Notes under the pieces: model-generated
Seen by the model: only the letters and a program-made list of their open reading frames with translations
What the model was told of the DNA's origin: nothing
Databases searched by the model: none
DNA from: CAG-1031 sp964556785
GTDB taxonomy: Bacteria > Bacteroidota > Bacteroidia > Bacteroidales > Muribaculaceae
Reading direction: 5' to 3'
Assembly (NCBI GenBank): GCA_964556785.1
Contig: CAZKXM010000046.1
Coordinates: 1-15,684 of the forward strand
Length of the DNA: 15,684 nucleotides
Translations under genes and position numbers: made by a program
Shown: piece by piece, positions 1-7,546 of the stretch
Layout of the letters: every line of letters begins with the position of its first letter
Position numbering within the stretch: the first letter of the stretch is position 1

Positions 1-6
1 AACGAC

Positions 7-28
7 AAAACCAAGCTTTCGCTTGGTT
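7..28 (-). terminator. Intrinsic terminator of tRNA-Ser(GCT)
   Basis: On the minus strand an 8-bp perfect stem (AACCAAGC / GCTTGGTT) is closed by a GAAA tetraloop and followed by TTTTGTCG. It lies about 10 bases past the 3' end of the minus-strand tRNA, where an intrinsic terminator is expected. The U-tract is short, so termination may be incomplete. Confidence 0.7.
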
Positions 29-38
29 CTGTCATTCG

Positions 39-125
39 CGGAGAGGACGAGATTCGAACTCGTGGTAGGATTGCTCCTACGTCAGTTTAGCAAACTGGTG
101 GTTTCAGCCACTCACCCACCTCTCC
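39..125 (-). tRNA. tRNA-Ser, anticodon GCT
   Basis: On the minus strand the molecule folds as a class II tRNA. The acceptor stem GGAGAGG pairs with CCTCTCC, and the discriminator base is G. The anticodon stem-loop is CCAGT-TTGCTAA-ACTG-like with GCT in the anticodon position, so it reads serine codons AGC and AGU. A long variable arm (GTAGGAGCAATCCTAC) is typical of serine tRNAs, and the T-arm is CACGAGTTCGAATCTCGT. CCA is not encoded. It has its own promoter about 25-30 bases upstream and its own terminator. Confidence 0.95.
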
Positions 126-154
126 GGGGAAAGCATCTGTTTTCAAATGCACGG

Positions 155-186
155 CAAAGGTAGGGCTTTCTTTTGGAATTAGCAAA
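155..186 (-). promoter_or_regulatory. Bacteroidetes-type promoter of tRNA-Ser(GCT)
   Basis: Minus strand: TTTG (183-186), a 20-bp spacer, then TACCTTTG (155-162), which matches the TAnnTTTG -7 box fully. The expected start site is near 149, about 24 bases before the mature tRNA 5' end. The -33 box falls inside the AT palindrome at the end of the LRR gene. Confidence 0.75.
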
Positions 187-203
187 TAATTTGCAAATTA
201 TTT
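184..203. repeat. Perfect 20-bp AT-rich palindrome across a stop codon
   Basis: The arms AAATAATTTG / CAAATTATTT form a perfect palindrome with no unpaired loop bases. It covers the stop codon of the LRR gene (198-200, minus strand) and reaches the -33 box of the tRNA-Ser promoter. It has no T-tract and almost no GC, so it is a weak terminator candidate. It could slow ribosomes or polymerase at the end of the LRR gene, or be an operator for the tRNA promoter; neither is shown. Confidence 0.5.
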
Positions 204-1478
204 TACCAATACTTTTTTGACTGTTCCGTCAGACATCCTCATGATGTAAAGGCCATGGGACGGTACTTCAGTAACAACCCGGCCATTAAGATCATACACG
301 CCTGTGATTGAAACCGCATTGGTATTCACCGTTTCTATACCATCAGGTTCATCGGGTTTCTCATTAGGATTGGGATCCTCTTCAGTGCCTTTTACTCCTT
401 CAATATTCGCAAACTTGCTCCAGACGGAGTGAGCTTTGTAAGCTTCAACAGCTTTCTCGGGCACGGAGAGGGTAGCATTTGTGTAAACGGTTGAGGTGAA
501 GCAATCTGTCTCGGCAGCAGGACATGTCTCTGAATCGATGTTTACGGCTTTGATCTGATCACAGTTGGCAAATGTATTTGCCGGAAGTGAGGTAACTTCT
601 GCACCGATATTTACTGTTTCAAGTCGCGATTTCTTTGTGAACGGCATCTCATTGATCTCCGTCGAGGCGCAGGTCCACGGACGGTTGAGATTGAGGGTCA
701 CGATCTTCGCTACGGGATTGTCAAAAGGATTGTCGGCATAGAGTCCCTGACCGAAGGCGTTGATACCGAAACGCAGAGGTGTCTCGGAAGATTCGAGTGT
801 TACGGTTGACAGAAGATAGCAGTAGCTGAAAGCCTCTTCGCCAACTTCGTTGACCGATGCCGGAATTGTTACCTCAGGCAGCTTGCTAAGGCCGGCAAAA
901 GCCATCTTGCCGATTGACGTTACGGTGTTAGCAAGTGTCAGCGATTTGGCTGCTGCGCAATAGTTGAAAGCTTCGCTCTCAATCACTTCCACTCCTTCGG
1001 GAATTACGATTTCAAGCAACTCTTTGTTGCCTGAGAAAGTTTCGCGATGAATGGTGCGCAACGACGAGCTGATGGTGAGTTTCTCAAGCTTCCAGTTGCC
1101 GAAAACACCGCGCGACTCAATTTCAGTTACGCTGTTAGGAACAACAAGTTCTGTTACTTTCATCATTTTCATCAGCGCACCCGAGCGAATAAGGGTCACA
1201 GTCTCGGGAATGGAGATAGATGTGATATCGAGGTCGAGCGCGAAGGCATCAGTGCCGAGTGCGGTAACGGTGTAGTCCTTACCGTCGTATGACACTGTAG
1301 AAGGAATCACAACGTCGCCGGATGCGTTGTCGGCGTTCGGACCTACCTCACAAGTCAGATCTGACTCGGAGAGCACAATGTAATCGAGGCCCTGAAAGGT
1401 AAACGTGTCTCCATCAGCAGCGCTGACTCCAAAAGATGCGCTTAACCCGATGAGGGCAGAAAAAAATATACGTTTCAT
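198..1478 (-). CDS. Secreted BspA-like leucine-rich-repeat protein with C-terminal sorting-like module
   Basis: 426 aa. A signal peptide (about residues 1-20, cleaved near VSA-A) is followed by an N-terminal strand region, then about seven repeats of roughly 23 residues of the LRR_5/BspA type (pattern I-P-x-x-V-x-x-I-x-x-x-A-F, for example IPEGVEVIESEAF). After an acidic/proline-rich linker (E-E-D-P-N-P-N-E-K-P-D-E-P-D, about 367-380), the last ~36 residues hold the Y-D-L-N-G ... G-L-Y-I-M ... K-K-V-L-V-K module. BspA-like proteins are usually surface or secreted binding proteins (host matrix, other cells); the ligand here cannot be read from the sequence. The start is supported by the signal peptide and by a promoter about 25 bases upstream. 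It is transcribed separately from the glmS group. Confidence 0.9.
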   Translation of the reverse strand: MKRIFFSALIGLSASFGVSAADGDTFTFQGLDYIVLSESDLTCEVGPNADNASGDVVIPSTVSYDGKDYTVTALGTDAFALDLDITSISIPETVTLIRSGALMKMMKVTELVVPNSVTEIESRGVFGNWKLEKLTISSSLRTIHRETFSGNKELLEIVIPEGVEVIESEAFNYCAAAKSLTLANTVTSIGKMAFAGLSKLPEVTIPASVNEVGEEAFSYCYLLSTVTLESSETPLRFGINAFGQGLYADNPFDNPVAKIVTLNLNRPWTCASTEINEMPFTKKSRLETVNIGAEVTSLPANTFANCDQIKAVNIDSETCPAAETDCFTSTVYTNATLSVPEKAVEAYKAHSVWSKFANIEGVKGTEEDPNPNEKPDEPDGIETVNTNAVSITGVYDLNGRVVTEVPSHGLYIMRMSDGTVKKVLVK

Positions 1479-1507
1479 TCGATTAAAGCGATTTATTCAT
1501 GTCTGCG

Positions 1508-1538
1508 CAAAGTTAATCAATTCTTTGACAGAATCACA
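1508..1538 (-). promoter_or_regulatory. Bacteroidetes-type promoter of the LRR gene
   Basis: Minus strand: TGTG (1535-1538), a 19-bp spacer, then TAACTTTG (1508-1515). The -7 box is a perfect TAnnTTTG and the -33 box differs from TTTG at one base. The predicted start site near 1502 gives a leader of about 24 bases. It lies in the 75-bp gap after the PHP phosphatase gene, so the LRR gene need not be part of the glmS operon. Confidence 0.7.
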
Positions 1539-1553
1539 CAACGGTATGAATTT

Positions 1554-2369
1554 TTAGTTGGGCAGATCGTCAAGAAGACGGAATGCGTAGGCGCGTCCGG
1601 CATCGATCAGCTCCGGACGGTGAGCGTCGCTGTTCACGATCATAGTGACGCCGGCGTTCTTCAGTCGGCCCAGATAGCGCTCGCGCGGGAAGATTCGGCC
1701 TGTAGAGTCTGATACTTTTGTATTGATCTCAACCGCTACACCGCGAGCTGCGGCGGAGTCGATCACATCACCCACATGGCTCACGAACCATGGTTCGTCC
1801 TCAATACCCGGCCGATACAGCGAAGCATTGCGTGCAATCTTATCGAGATGACCGAGAATATCAAAACCGCCTCTCTCAATCATCTCGAGAGTGCGGTTGA
1901 AAAACGAATCGACAACGTAACGGATATCGCCCTTAAACCGTTCCTGCATGTTGTTTCGGAAACGTAGGAAATTTCCGTCGACATCCACCGGCTGGCCATC
2001 TCTGTCGGCAATGAAGTGAACCGAGCCTATGCGATAGTCAAGCGGAAGACTTTGAAAATATTCGTGTGCCGGACCCCAATCTTTGCCTAAATAGTCGATC
2101 TCCATTCCGGCGAGAAGCTCGATCTTACCGGAATAGTCGGTTTGAAGCCTATGCAATTCAGTCAGGTAGGCCTCAACCACAGAGGCATCCATGTTGCAGG
2201 CCGAGGGGATGGGGAGTGGGGAGTGTGGCGAGAACCCGAGGGTGGAGTAACCGAGCGCTATCGCCGCTTCAACAAAAGCCCGCATGTCGGCCCGTCCGTC
2301 GCAGAACTGGGTGTGACAATGCAGATTGTAGAGCTTGCGGTCAACGAAGTTCGCAACGCACGATGTCAT
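1554..2369 (-). CDS. PHP-domain phosphatase, histidinol-phosphatase-like
   Basis: 271 aa, full length for the HisJ/HisK-type PHP histidinol-phosphatase family, which removes phosphate from L-histidinol phosphate in histidine synthesis using a multi-metal site. Visible metal-binding motifs in order: H17-x-H19 with D24 (L-H-C-H-T-Q-F-C-D-G), F-S-P-H near residue 49, G-M-E-I-D-Y, S-V-H-F-I, I-L-G-H-L-D-K-I and the C-terminal N-S-D-A-H. There is no signal peptide, so it is cytoplasmic. It is the third gene after glmS; its first 29 bases overlap the end of the previous gene in another frame, which suggests translational coupling. No his genes are nearby, so the substrate may be histidinol phosphate or another phosphate ester; the family call is firm, the substrate is not. 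Confidence 0.85.
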   Translation of the reverse strand: MTSCVANFVDRKLYNLHCHTQFCDGRADMRAFVEAAIALGYSTLGFSPHSPLPIPSACNMDASVVEAYLTELHRLQTDYSGKIELLAGMEIDYLGKDWGPAHEYFQSLPLDYRIGSVHFIADRDGQPVDVDGNFLRFRNNMQERFKGDIRYVVDSFFNRTLEMIERGGFDILGHLDKIARNASLYRPGIEDEPWFVSHVGDVIDSAAARGVAVEINTKVSDSTGRIFPRERYLGRLKNAGVTMIVNSDAHRPELIDAGRAYAFRLLDDLPN

Positions 2370-3573
2370 TTGACAGACGCTTGAGTTGACGTTTGTCTTG
2401 CTCGATTCTGTTTTCGAGCGAGCTTATTCGGGCATTGTCGGCCCGCTGCTGTCGAAGTTGCGAGAGTTCATCCTGTTCCTGTGACAGCTGGACGGAAAGT
2501 TTATGCCAGTCGGCGATAAGCTCACGCGCGTTGGCTGTCCTGAAGTCGGTTAGGCGTGTGAGGATGCGACCGTCGGGCATGGCAAACTCAAAATCTTTGT
2601 CGGCATGCTTTTTTCTGTTCAGGTTATTGAATGCCGAGAAAATTTCGGAGCGAACCTCAGTAGGCGCCATGTTAAAGGTTTTCAGCGAGGCCTGCTCTGC
2701 TAATCCGTCAGCCGTCGGGTCGATGTTGATACGCCTGTCAGAAGGCTTGAAGACAAATATCTTGACATGCTCCTCGTCAGTGTCACGGTCAGTTGCCCAC
2801 CAACCGGCTCCCGTAACCTCGTCAATCGCCATCATAAAGTCGTTGGCAGGCGAGTTGTAAGGCATGCCTAAGTTCGATGGCTGGAGTAAGCTCCCGTCGG
2901 AATCGCGCCGGGCTATGAAGATGTCGAGACCTCCGAGCGACTGAGGTCCGTCGGCTGCAAAGTAGAGCGTGATGCCGTCGGCCATCAGAAACGGAGAGTA
3001 GACCTGTCCGTCGATTCCGTCACCGAAAATCGACGCACGGTTAAATAGTTCGACAGGGGCCTCTCTGCTTCCGTCGGAAAGGAGCGACGACTCCATTATT
3101 GAGAAATTGCCTGTCGACTCATCGCTCTTGGCCCATATCATGGTGCGCTCGCCCTCACTGACATAGACGGGCGACACTGCATCGGTTTCAAACGGGCCGA
3201 GGCTTTCTGTATCTGCCAAAAGGCCGGTTGAAGGATCGAGCTTGAACGCCCTGAAAAAGTCGTCGCGGTCAACTGTTAGAGTGTCGATTATTACAACATT
3301 TTCCACGCGCTCAATCATGTTGAGCCCCAGCTCGATTTTGTCGGAGAGCAAGGCAACACGGTCTGCCTGTTCTTCGGGCTTATACGGATTCTCCACGAGA
3401 TCGGCACTGACCTGGTCGCGCTTGCGCTTTGCTTTATATGTATCAAGCAAGCTGCGCGCCTGATCAAACCGGTAATTGTCGAATGCCTCGCGGGCAGCGT
3501 CGTATCCCGATGTCTGCGCGCTGATCCCGGTAAAGGAAAGAGTGGATATTAGAATTGTCAGTAACAATCGCAT
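2341..3573 (-). CDS. Exported PD40-like beta-propeller protein with C-terminal coiled coil
   Basis: 410 aa. A signal peptide (about 1-19, ISA-Q) is followed by a short helical segment (about 24-48, A-R-E-A-F-D-N-Y-R-F-D-Q-A, TPR-like) and a central region with PD40/WD40-like strands (S-P-V-Y-V-S-E-G-E-R-T-M-I-W-A; S-P-F-L-M-A-D-G-I-T-L-Y-F-A; G-G-L-D-I-F-I-A-R-R). Such repeats occur in the OmpA-linked PD40 proteins of Bacteroidetes, but no OmpA domain is present here. Residues about 345-405 are rich in Q, L, R, D and E with heptad-like spacing and probably form a coiled coil. It starts 20 bp after glmS and overlaps the PHP gene, so all three are probably one operon. A periplasmic or envelope-associated role is inferred; I do not recognise a specific function. 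Confidence 0.75.
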   Translation of the reverse strand: MRLLLTILISTLSFTGISAQTSGYDAAREAFDNYRFDQARSLLDTYKAKRKRDQVSADLVENPYKPEEQADRVALLSDKIELGLNMIERVENVVIIDTLTVDRDDFFRAFKLDPSTGLLADTESLGPFETDAVSPVYVSEGERTMIWAKSDESTGNFSIMESSLLSDGSREAPVELFNRASIFGDGIDGQVYSPFLMADGITLYFAADGPQSLGGLDIFIARRDSDGSLLQPSNLGMPYNSPANDFMMAIDEVTGAGWWATDRDTDEEHVKIFVFKPSDRRINIDPTADGLAEQASLKTFNMAPTEVRSEIFSAFNNLNRKKHADKDFEFAMPDGRILTRLTDFRTANARELIADWHKLSVQLSQEQDELSQLRQQRADNARISSLENRIEQDKRQLKRLSNDIVRCELR

Positions 3574-3593
3574 CTGATGATCGTGTCTGTGGG

Positions 3594-5441
3594 TTACTCA
3601 ACGGTAACTGATTTTGCAAGATTTCTGGGCTGGTCAACATCTCGGCCCTTGAACCGGGCGATATGATAGGCCATAAGCTGCAGAGGCACCGAGGCAATGA
3701 TGGGGGAGAGGCACTCCATCACGTTCGGTATCTCAAGGCAATAGTCGGCCATCTCGCGCATTTTCTTGTTTCCGCTCGATGTAATGGCAACAACGTGGCC
3801 GCCTCGCGACTTAACCTGCTGAACGTTGCTCACGGTTTTTTCATAAAGAGAATCGTAAGGAGCGATGACGATCGATGGCATGCTGCTGTCGATGAGGGCG
3901 ATCGGTCCGTGTTTCATCTCTGCTGCCGGATAACCTTCGGCATGAATATAGCTGATTTCCTTGAGCTTCAGAGCACCCTCAAGAGCGGTGGGGTAGTTGT
4001 AACCGCGGCCGAGATATAGGAAATTGTTGGCGTAGGTGAATGTGCGGGCGAGTTCGTGGATCTCGCCGTCGAGCTGAAGAATCTGTTTGATGATATCGGG
4101 GATGGTTTTCAGCTCGGTGGCAATCTTCTTTACCCGCTCGTCGGAAACAGTTCCTCTGAGCTGGCCGGCGCAGAGTGCAAGCAGCGCAAGCACAGTCACC
4201 TGACCGGTGAACGCCTTTGTGGAAGCAACTCCGATTTCCGGACCTACGTGGATGTATGTGCCAGAATCGGTTGCTCTCGGGATCGATGCGCCTACCACAT
4301 TGCACACTCCGTAGACAAACGCGCCCTTGCTTTTAGCAAGCTCGATGGCCGCAAGAGTGTCGGCTGTCTCGCCGCTCTGCGAAATGGCGACAACGATATC
4401 CGTGTCACAGATATAAGGAGTGCTGTATCTGAACTCTGACGCATATTCAACCTCAACAGGCATCTGACACATTTCTTGAATCAGACGTTTGCCTATCAGC
4501 GCTGCATGCCATGAAGTTCCGCAAGCAACAATCACCATCCGTTTGGCGTTGATAAACTTTTCTTTGTTGTCAAACACGCCCGACAACACCACCTTTGAGC
4601 AATCGTCGGTGATGCGTCCGCGAAGGCAGTCGCGAATTCGGTCGGGCTGTTCGTAGATCTCTTTCAGCATGAAGGTGTCGAAACCTCCCTTTTCCAGTTG
4701 CTCGACACTGACGCGGAGTGTCTGTATGTCGAGGTCGGGATGCGATCCGTCACCAAGTGAAATCAGTTCGATCTCCTGGCCGCGGCGAATCACAGCGAGC
4801 TCGTCGTCGCCCAGATACACGACCTTGTCGGTAAACCCTACGATCGGAGTAGCGTCAGAGGCAAGGAAAGTCTCCCCGTCGCCGATTCCGAGAACCAGCG
4901 GGCTGCTGCGGCGTGCAGCGATCAGGGTGTCGGGATTATCGCGCTCGATTACCGCAATGGCAAATGCACCGACTACTTGTTTCAGGGCTTCACTGACGGC
5001 ATCGACAAGCGAACAGTTATTGGTTTCGCGGATATATTCGATCAGCTGAACAAGTACCTCAGTATCGGTTTCACTGACAAACTTGCATCCATGCTTTTCA
5101 AGCGCTTCCTTAAGCACCGAGAAATTTTCGATTGTGCCGTTGTGGACAAGTGCAAGGCGGCCGTCGTCCGACACCTGCGGATGAGCGTTTATGTCGTTAG
5201 GCACACCGTGCGTGGCCCAGCGGGTGTGTGCGATTCCGAGTGTTCCCTGATGATTCTTCCCCTCTACTGATGCTTCGAGATTGGCAACTTTGCCTCTTGT
5301 TTTATAGATACGAAGTGCGCCGGCATTATCTTCAACAGCAATTCCAGAGCTGTCATAGCCGCGATATTCAAGTCGATGCAGACCCTGTATCAGAATGTCA
5401 TAGGCAGGCCTGTGACCGATATATCCTACTATTCCACACAT
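3594..5441 (-). CDS. glmS: Glutamine--fructose-6-phosphate aminotransferase (isomerizing)
   Basis: 615 aa, the normal length. It makes glucosamine-6-phosphate from fructose-6-phosphate and glutamine, the first committed step to UDP-GlcNAc for peptidoglycan and lipid A. The N-terminal class II glutaminase domain (about 1-230) starts M-C-G-I-V-G-Y, giving the Cys nucleophile after Met removal, with H72-T-R-W-A-T-H-G, H100-N-G and S-E-T-D126. Two SIS domains follow: the first has V-A-C-G-T-S-W-H and S-Q-S-G-E-T-A-D-T, the second has G-R-G-Y-N-Y-P-T-A-L-E-G-A-L-K-L-K-E-I-S and A-E-M-K-H-G-P. The C-terminus D-Q-P-R-N-L-A-K-S-V-T-V-E is the family signature. It is the first gene of a probable three-gene operon. 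A structured leader lies upstream; no glmS ribozyme was recognised. Confidence 0.97.
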   Translation of the reverse strand: MCGIVGYIGHRPAYDILIQGLHRLEYRGYDSSGIAVEDNAGALRIYKTRGKVANLEASVEGKNHQGTLGIAHTRWATHGVPNDINAHPQVSDDGRLALVHNGTIENFSVLKEALEKHGCKFVSETDTEVLVQLIEYIRETNNCSLVDAVSEALKQVVGAFAIAVIERDNPDTLIAARRSSPLVLGIGDGETFLASDATPIVGFTDKVVYLGDDELAVIRRGQEIELISLGDGSHPDLDIQTLRVSVEQLEKGGFDTFMLKEIYEQPDRIRDCLRGRITDDCSKVVLSGVFDNKEKFINAKRMVIVACGTSWHAALIGKRLIQEMCQMPVEVEYASEFRYSTPYICDTDIVVAISQSGETADTLAAIELAKSKGAFVYGVCNVVGASIPRATDSGTYIHVGPEIGVASTKAFTGQVTVLALLALCAGQLRGTVSDERVKKIATELKTIPDIIKQILQLDGEIHELARTFTYANNFLYLGRGYNYPTALEGALKLKEISYIHAEGYPAAEMKHGPIALIDSSMPSIVIAPYDSLYEKTVSNVQQVKSRGGHVVAITSSGNKKMREMADYCLEIPNVMECLSPIIASVPLQLMAYHIARFKGRDVDQPRNLAKSVTVE

Positions 5442-5484
5442 AATTAGTCGCTATGTAATAAAAAAAGGTTTGATAAGACAATAG

Positions 5485-5526
5485 CTTCTTTGCAGCCGGG
5501 TCATTGCCGACCGGCACCTGCAGAAG
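5485..5526 (-). promoter_or_regulatory. Bulged hairpin in the glmS 5' leader
   Basis: On the minus strand CTTCT-GCAG ... CCGG-TC is followed by a GGCAAT loop and then GA-C-CCGG-CTGC-AA-AGAAG. This gives stacked helices of 5, 4 and 4-6 bp separated by small bulges. It lies 44 bases before the glmS start codon. It is too small, and lacks the pseudoknotted core, to be a glmS ribozyme. It could stabilise the mRNA 5' end or control glmS translation; it could also be a tail-less structure without function. No strong promoter was seen upstream: TAAACTTG (5532-5539) is a 7/8 match to the -7 box but has no TTTG at the right distance. Confidence 0.4.
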
Positions 5527-5620
5527 CGAAACAAGTTTATGCAAATTTCGCAAATAATCGGCAATTATCCAATTTCTCTGTCAATAATCTGGTAAAAATT
5601 GCATTATCATGCGATTTTCT

Positions 5621-5651
5621 TTTGTCAATCTAATTCTCTGAATTAACTTTG
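5621..5651 (+). promoter_or_regulatory. Bacteroidetes-type promoter of the 513-aa secreted protein gene
   Basis: TTTG (5621-5624), a 19-bp spacer, then TAACTTTG (5644-5651). Both boxes match the Bacteroidetes primary sigma factor consensus perfectly. The predicted start near 5658 gives a leader of about 50 bases. Confidence 0.8.
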
Positions 5652-5707
5652 CTGGAAATTACTAATCGCTTCCGGAAGGTAGCCTAAACAATCGCATTTT
5701 TAGCTAT

Positions 5708-7249
5708 ATGAAGAAAATCTTTACTCTCATTGCGGCTGCAACCATTTTCTCCCTTGGTGCGCAGGCAGCATCTGATCTGAGCTATACCCGTCCTGACGGA
5801 ACGCTCTATTTCGGTTTTTCGCAGTCACAGGCCAAGCTGGGCATGTCGATCGTGCTCGGTCCCGTGTTCTCGCCCGTCACATGGAACAACACATCCAATG
5901 TTCCCGGCGCTACATTCGAGTGGTCATTTCTGGGCAACGACAACCGCTATGAAACAGTGACCAATTCTCCCGACGGTCTGACATTCACCTACAAAACCGA
6001 CTATTCATCCGAACTCGGACGCCGTAACAACCTGTTCCCCACACCTGAACTCGCTTGCCTGCTCGATGGCACCACAGAGGAGTATAAGCGCGGCAACTAT
6101 TATCAGGCTGGAGGCACGACGGTTTACGTGACAGCAAGCGAAACAGCAAACTATGGCCAGACTGTGTTTGATGTTACCGAGGCTCCCAACGGATTGCAGA
6201 TCGAGGTTGCCGGAACAAACACACCGGTGTTCGGCTACAATTCGCGTGTCAACGACTTCTGGAAGCAGAATCAGTTCGGTAGCGATGCAACCGATGCTGA
6301 TCAGGCTTATGTTGACTGCATTATGAACCTCCACACAGCTCCCGCGGCACCCATTGTGATTAACGGCGCATGGATCCTTGCCAAAGGTCACGACATTCCC
6401 AACGATGCCAAGTTTACACTGGAGATTATTGGAGTGGAAAGTCCTGACAACTTCGCCGACGGCCAGGTTCTGGCAAGTGTCGAAATCCTTGGTGAGGAAG
6501 TGATTCAGCGCGCTGCCGTTTCAGGCACCGAGCGTAATCTCTGTCTCCCCTTTACTCTCGCTGAACCGCTGGTGATCGACAACACCGTTTGCAAATATTA
6601 TCTGGTGACCCTTTCAGGTTTCCATTCGAGCGCTATTCCTTATTTCGCACCCCTGATGTCGACCGAGTCACAGCCCGACGGCATTGACTTCGGTTTCTAT
6701 AGCCTTTATACCAATAAGGACGGTGTCAGCAAGACCGAGACAGTTCCCGTTGCAACCTACACTCAGAAGAAGCAGGCGTTCGCAATTATGCTCGATGCAG
6801 AGTGGCCCTGGCTCTACTGCACCGTTACTGATGTAAATCTGACCGATGTCGAGCCCGCAACTGTGAAGATGGACAGCTATTACGAACTTGCCGATCTCGA
6901 AGTTGAAGGTGCTCCTGCATGGCTCAAGATCGAGAAGAACGGACGTCTCGGAAGCACCGACCAGAACTATAACGTGATTCTTGACGGTGTTGTGAAATTC
7001 AGCTGCCAGAATCTTCCCGAGGACACAAACACTGCAACTGTTACTATCTCAGGCCCCGGTGTGAGCCACACATTTAATGTAACAGCAGTGAAGGTTCCTG
7101 ACAGCATTGAAACTGTTGCAGTGGCTTCACCCGCAGTTAAGGCTGTTTACAATGTTGCAGGAATGCGTGTTGATCTTGAAAATGCAACCCCCGGAATCTA
7201 CCTTCAGGAAATGACTGACGGATCTGTCCGCAAAATTGCTGTCAAGTAA
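5708..7249 (+). CDS. Secreted protein of unknown function with C-terminal sorting-like module
   Basis: 513 aa. A clear signal peptide (MKKIFTLIAAATIFSLGAQA, cleavage near residue 20) is followed by about 440 residues rich in T, N, D and aromatics with a beta-strand-like pattern, which I cannot assign to a family. The segment about 370-460 resembles an immunoglobulin-like/BACON-type fold (T-V-K-M-D-S-Y-Y-E-L ... F-S-C-Q-N-L-P-E-D-T-N-T-A-T-V-T-I-S-G-P-G-V), but this is a guess. The last ~38 residues hold V-Y-N-V-A-G-M-R-V ... G-I-Y-L-Q ... R-K-I-A-V-K, the module also seen on the LRR, GH32 and second DUF4960 proteins. It has a perfect promoter and a terminator and stands alone, so it is probably an abundantly made surface or secreted protein. 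Confidence 0.85.
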   Translation: MKKIFTLIAAATIFSLGAQAASDLSYTRPDGTLYFGFSQSQAKLGMSIVLGPVFSPVTWNNTSNVPGATFEWSFLGNDNRYETVTNSPDGLTFTYKTDYSSELGRRNNLFPTPELACLLDGTTEEYKRGNYYQAGGTTVYVTASETANYGQTVFDVTEAPNGLQIEVAGTNTPVFGYNSRVNDFWKQNQFGSDATDADQAYVDCIMNLHTAPAAPIVINGAWILAKGHDIPNDAKFTLEIIGVESPDNFADGQVLASVEILGEEVIQRAAVSGTERNLCLPFTLAEPLVIDNTVCKYYLVTLSGFHSSAIPYFAPLMSTESQPDGIDFGFYSLYTNKDGVSKTETVPVATYTQKKQAFAIMLDAEWPWLYCTVTDVNLTDVEPATVKMDSYYELADLEVEGAPAWLKIEKNGRLGSTDQNYNVILDGVVKFSCQNLPEDTNTATVTISGPGVSHTFNVTAVKVPDSIETVAVASPAVKAVYNVAGMRVDLENATPGIYLQEMTDGSVRKIAVK

Positions 7250-7273
7250 TCAATCATCGTTGAAAAACTATTA

Positions 7274-7310
7274 AGGAAGTGGCGTGGCCGAACAGGTTTC
7301 GCCACTTCTT
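7274..7310 (+). terminator. Hairpin terminator of the 513-aa gene
   Basis: An 11-bp stem (AGGAAGTGGCG / CGCCACTTCTT, one G-T pair) with a 15-base loop begins 25 bases after the stop codon. The tail TTATGTTA is a poor U-tract, so termination efficiency is uncertain. Confidence 0.55.
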
Positions 7311-7337
7311 ATGTTAACACACCTTAACATCACATCG

Positions 7338-7368
7338 CTTGCCGTCACATGATATTTGCTTAATTTTG
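7338..7368 (+). promoter_or_regulatory. Bacteroidetes-type promoter of tRNA-Ser(GGA)
   Basis: CTTG (7338-7341, 3/4 match), a 19-bp spacer, then TAATTTTG (7361-7368, full match to TAnnTTTG). The predicted start is only a few bases before the tRNA 5' end at 7378. Confidence 0.7.
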
Positions 7369-7377
7369 CATTGAAAA

Positions 7378-7465
7378 GGAGCAGTGCTCGAGTGGCTGAA
7401 GAGGCACGCCTGGAAAGCGTGTATACCCCAAAAGGGTATCCCGAGTTCGAATCTCGGTTGCTCCG
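7378..7465 (+). tRNA. tRNA-Ser, anticodon GGA
   Basis: Class II tRNA with acceptor stem GGAGCAG / TTGCTCC (one G-T pair) and discriminator G. The anticodon arm CACGC-CTGGAAA-GCGTG gives anticodon GGA, reading UCC and UCU. The long variable arm (TATACCCCAAAAGGGTAT) and T-arm CCGAG-TTCGAAT-CTCGG are typical of tRNA-Ser. CCA is not encoded. It is the second serine tRNA of the window, on the opposite strand from tRNA-Ser(GCT). Confidence 0.95.
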
Positions 7466-7473
7466 CATCTCAT

Positions 7474-7510
7474 TACCCCGTCGGCGATCAATACCGGCGG
7501 GTATTTTTTT
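7474..7510 (+). terminator. Intrinsic terminator after tRNA-Ser(GGA)
   Basis: TACCC-(C)-GTCGG pairs with CCGGC-GGGTA (10 bp with one bulged C) around a 9-base loop and is followed directly by seven T residues. It lies 9 bases past the tRNA. Confidence 0.85.
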
Positions 7511-7514
7511 ATCT

Positions 7515-7546
7515 GCACTGCGGAGGCTCAAACAAATATGCAGTGC
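7515..7546. repeat. Inverted repeat before the flavoprotein gene
   Basis: GCACTGC (7515-7521) and GCAGTGC (7540-7546) are perfect 7-bp inverted arms 18 bases apart. They lie between the tRNA terminator and the flavoprotein start at 7583. No good TTTG/TAnnTTTG promoter was found in this gap. The repeat could be an operator or a leader hairpin, but a chance match is possible. Confidence 0.35.

Noticed and set aside
184..203. Terminator of the LRR gene
   Set aside because: The palindrome is nearly all A/T, has no loop and no following T-tract, and it overlaps the stop codon; kept only as a repeat.
2393..2860. Plus-strand open frame of 155 codons
   Set aside because: It is antisense to the PD40-like gene, serine/cysteine-rich as frames opposite coding DNA often are, with no promoter and no recognisable domain.
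3464..3697. Minus-strand open frame of 77 codons at the glmS 3' end
   Set aside because: It spans the end of glmS and the start of the next gene in a different frame; both real genes have strong domain support.
5442..5707. glmS ribozyme
   Set aside because: The only structure is a 42-base bulged hairpin; there is no room or sequence for the multi-helix pseudoknotted core, and the class is mainly known from Firmicutes.
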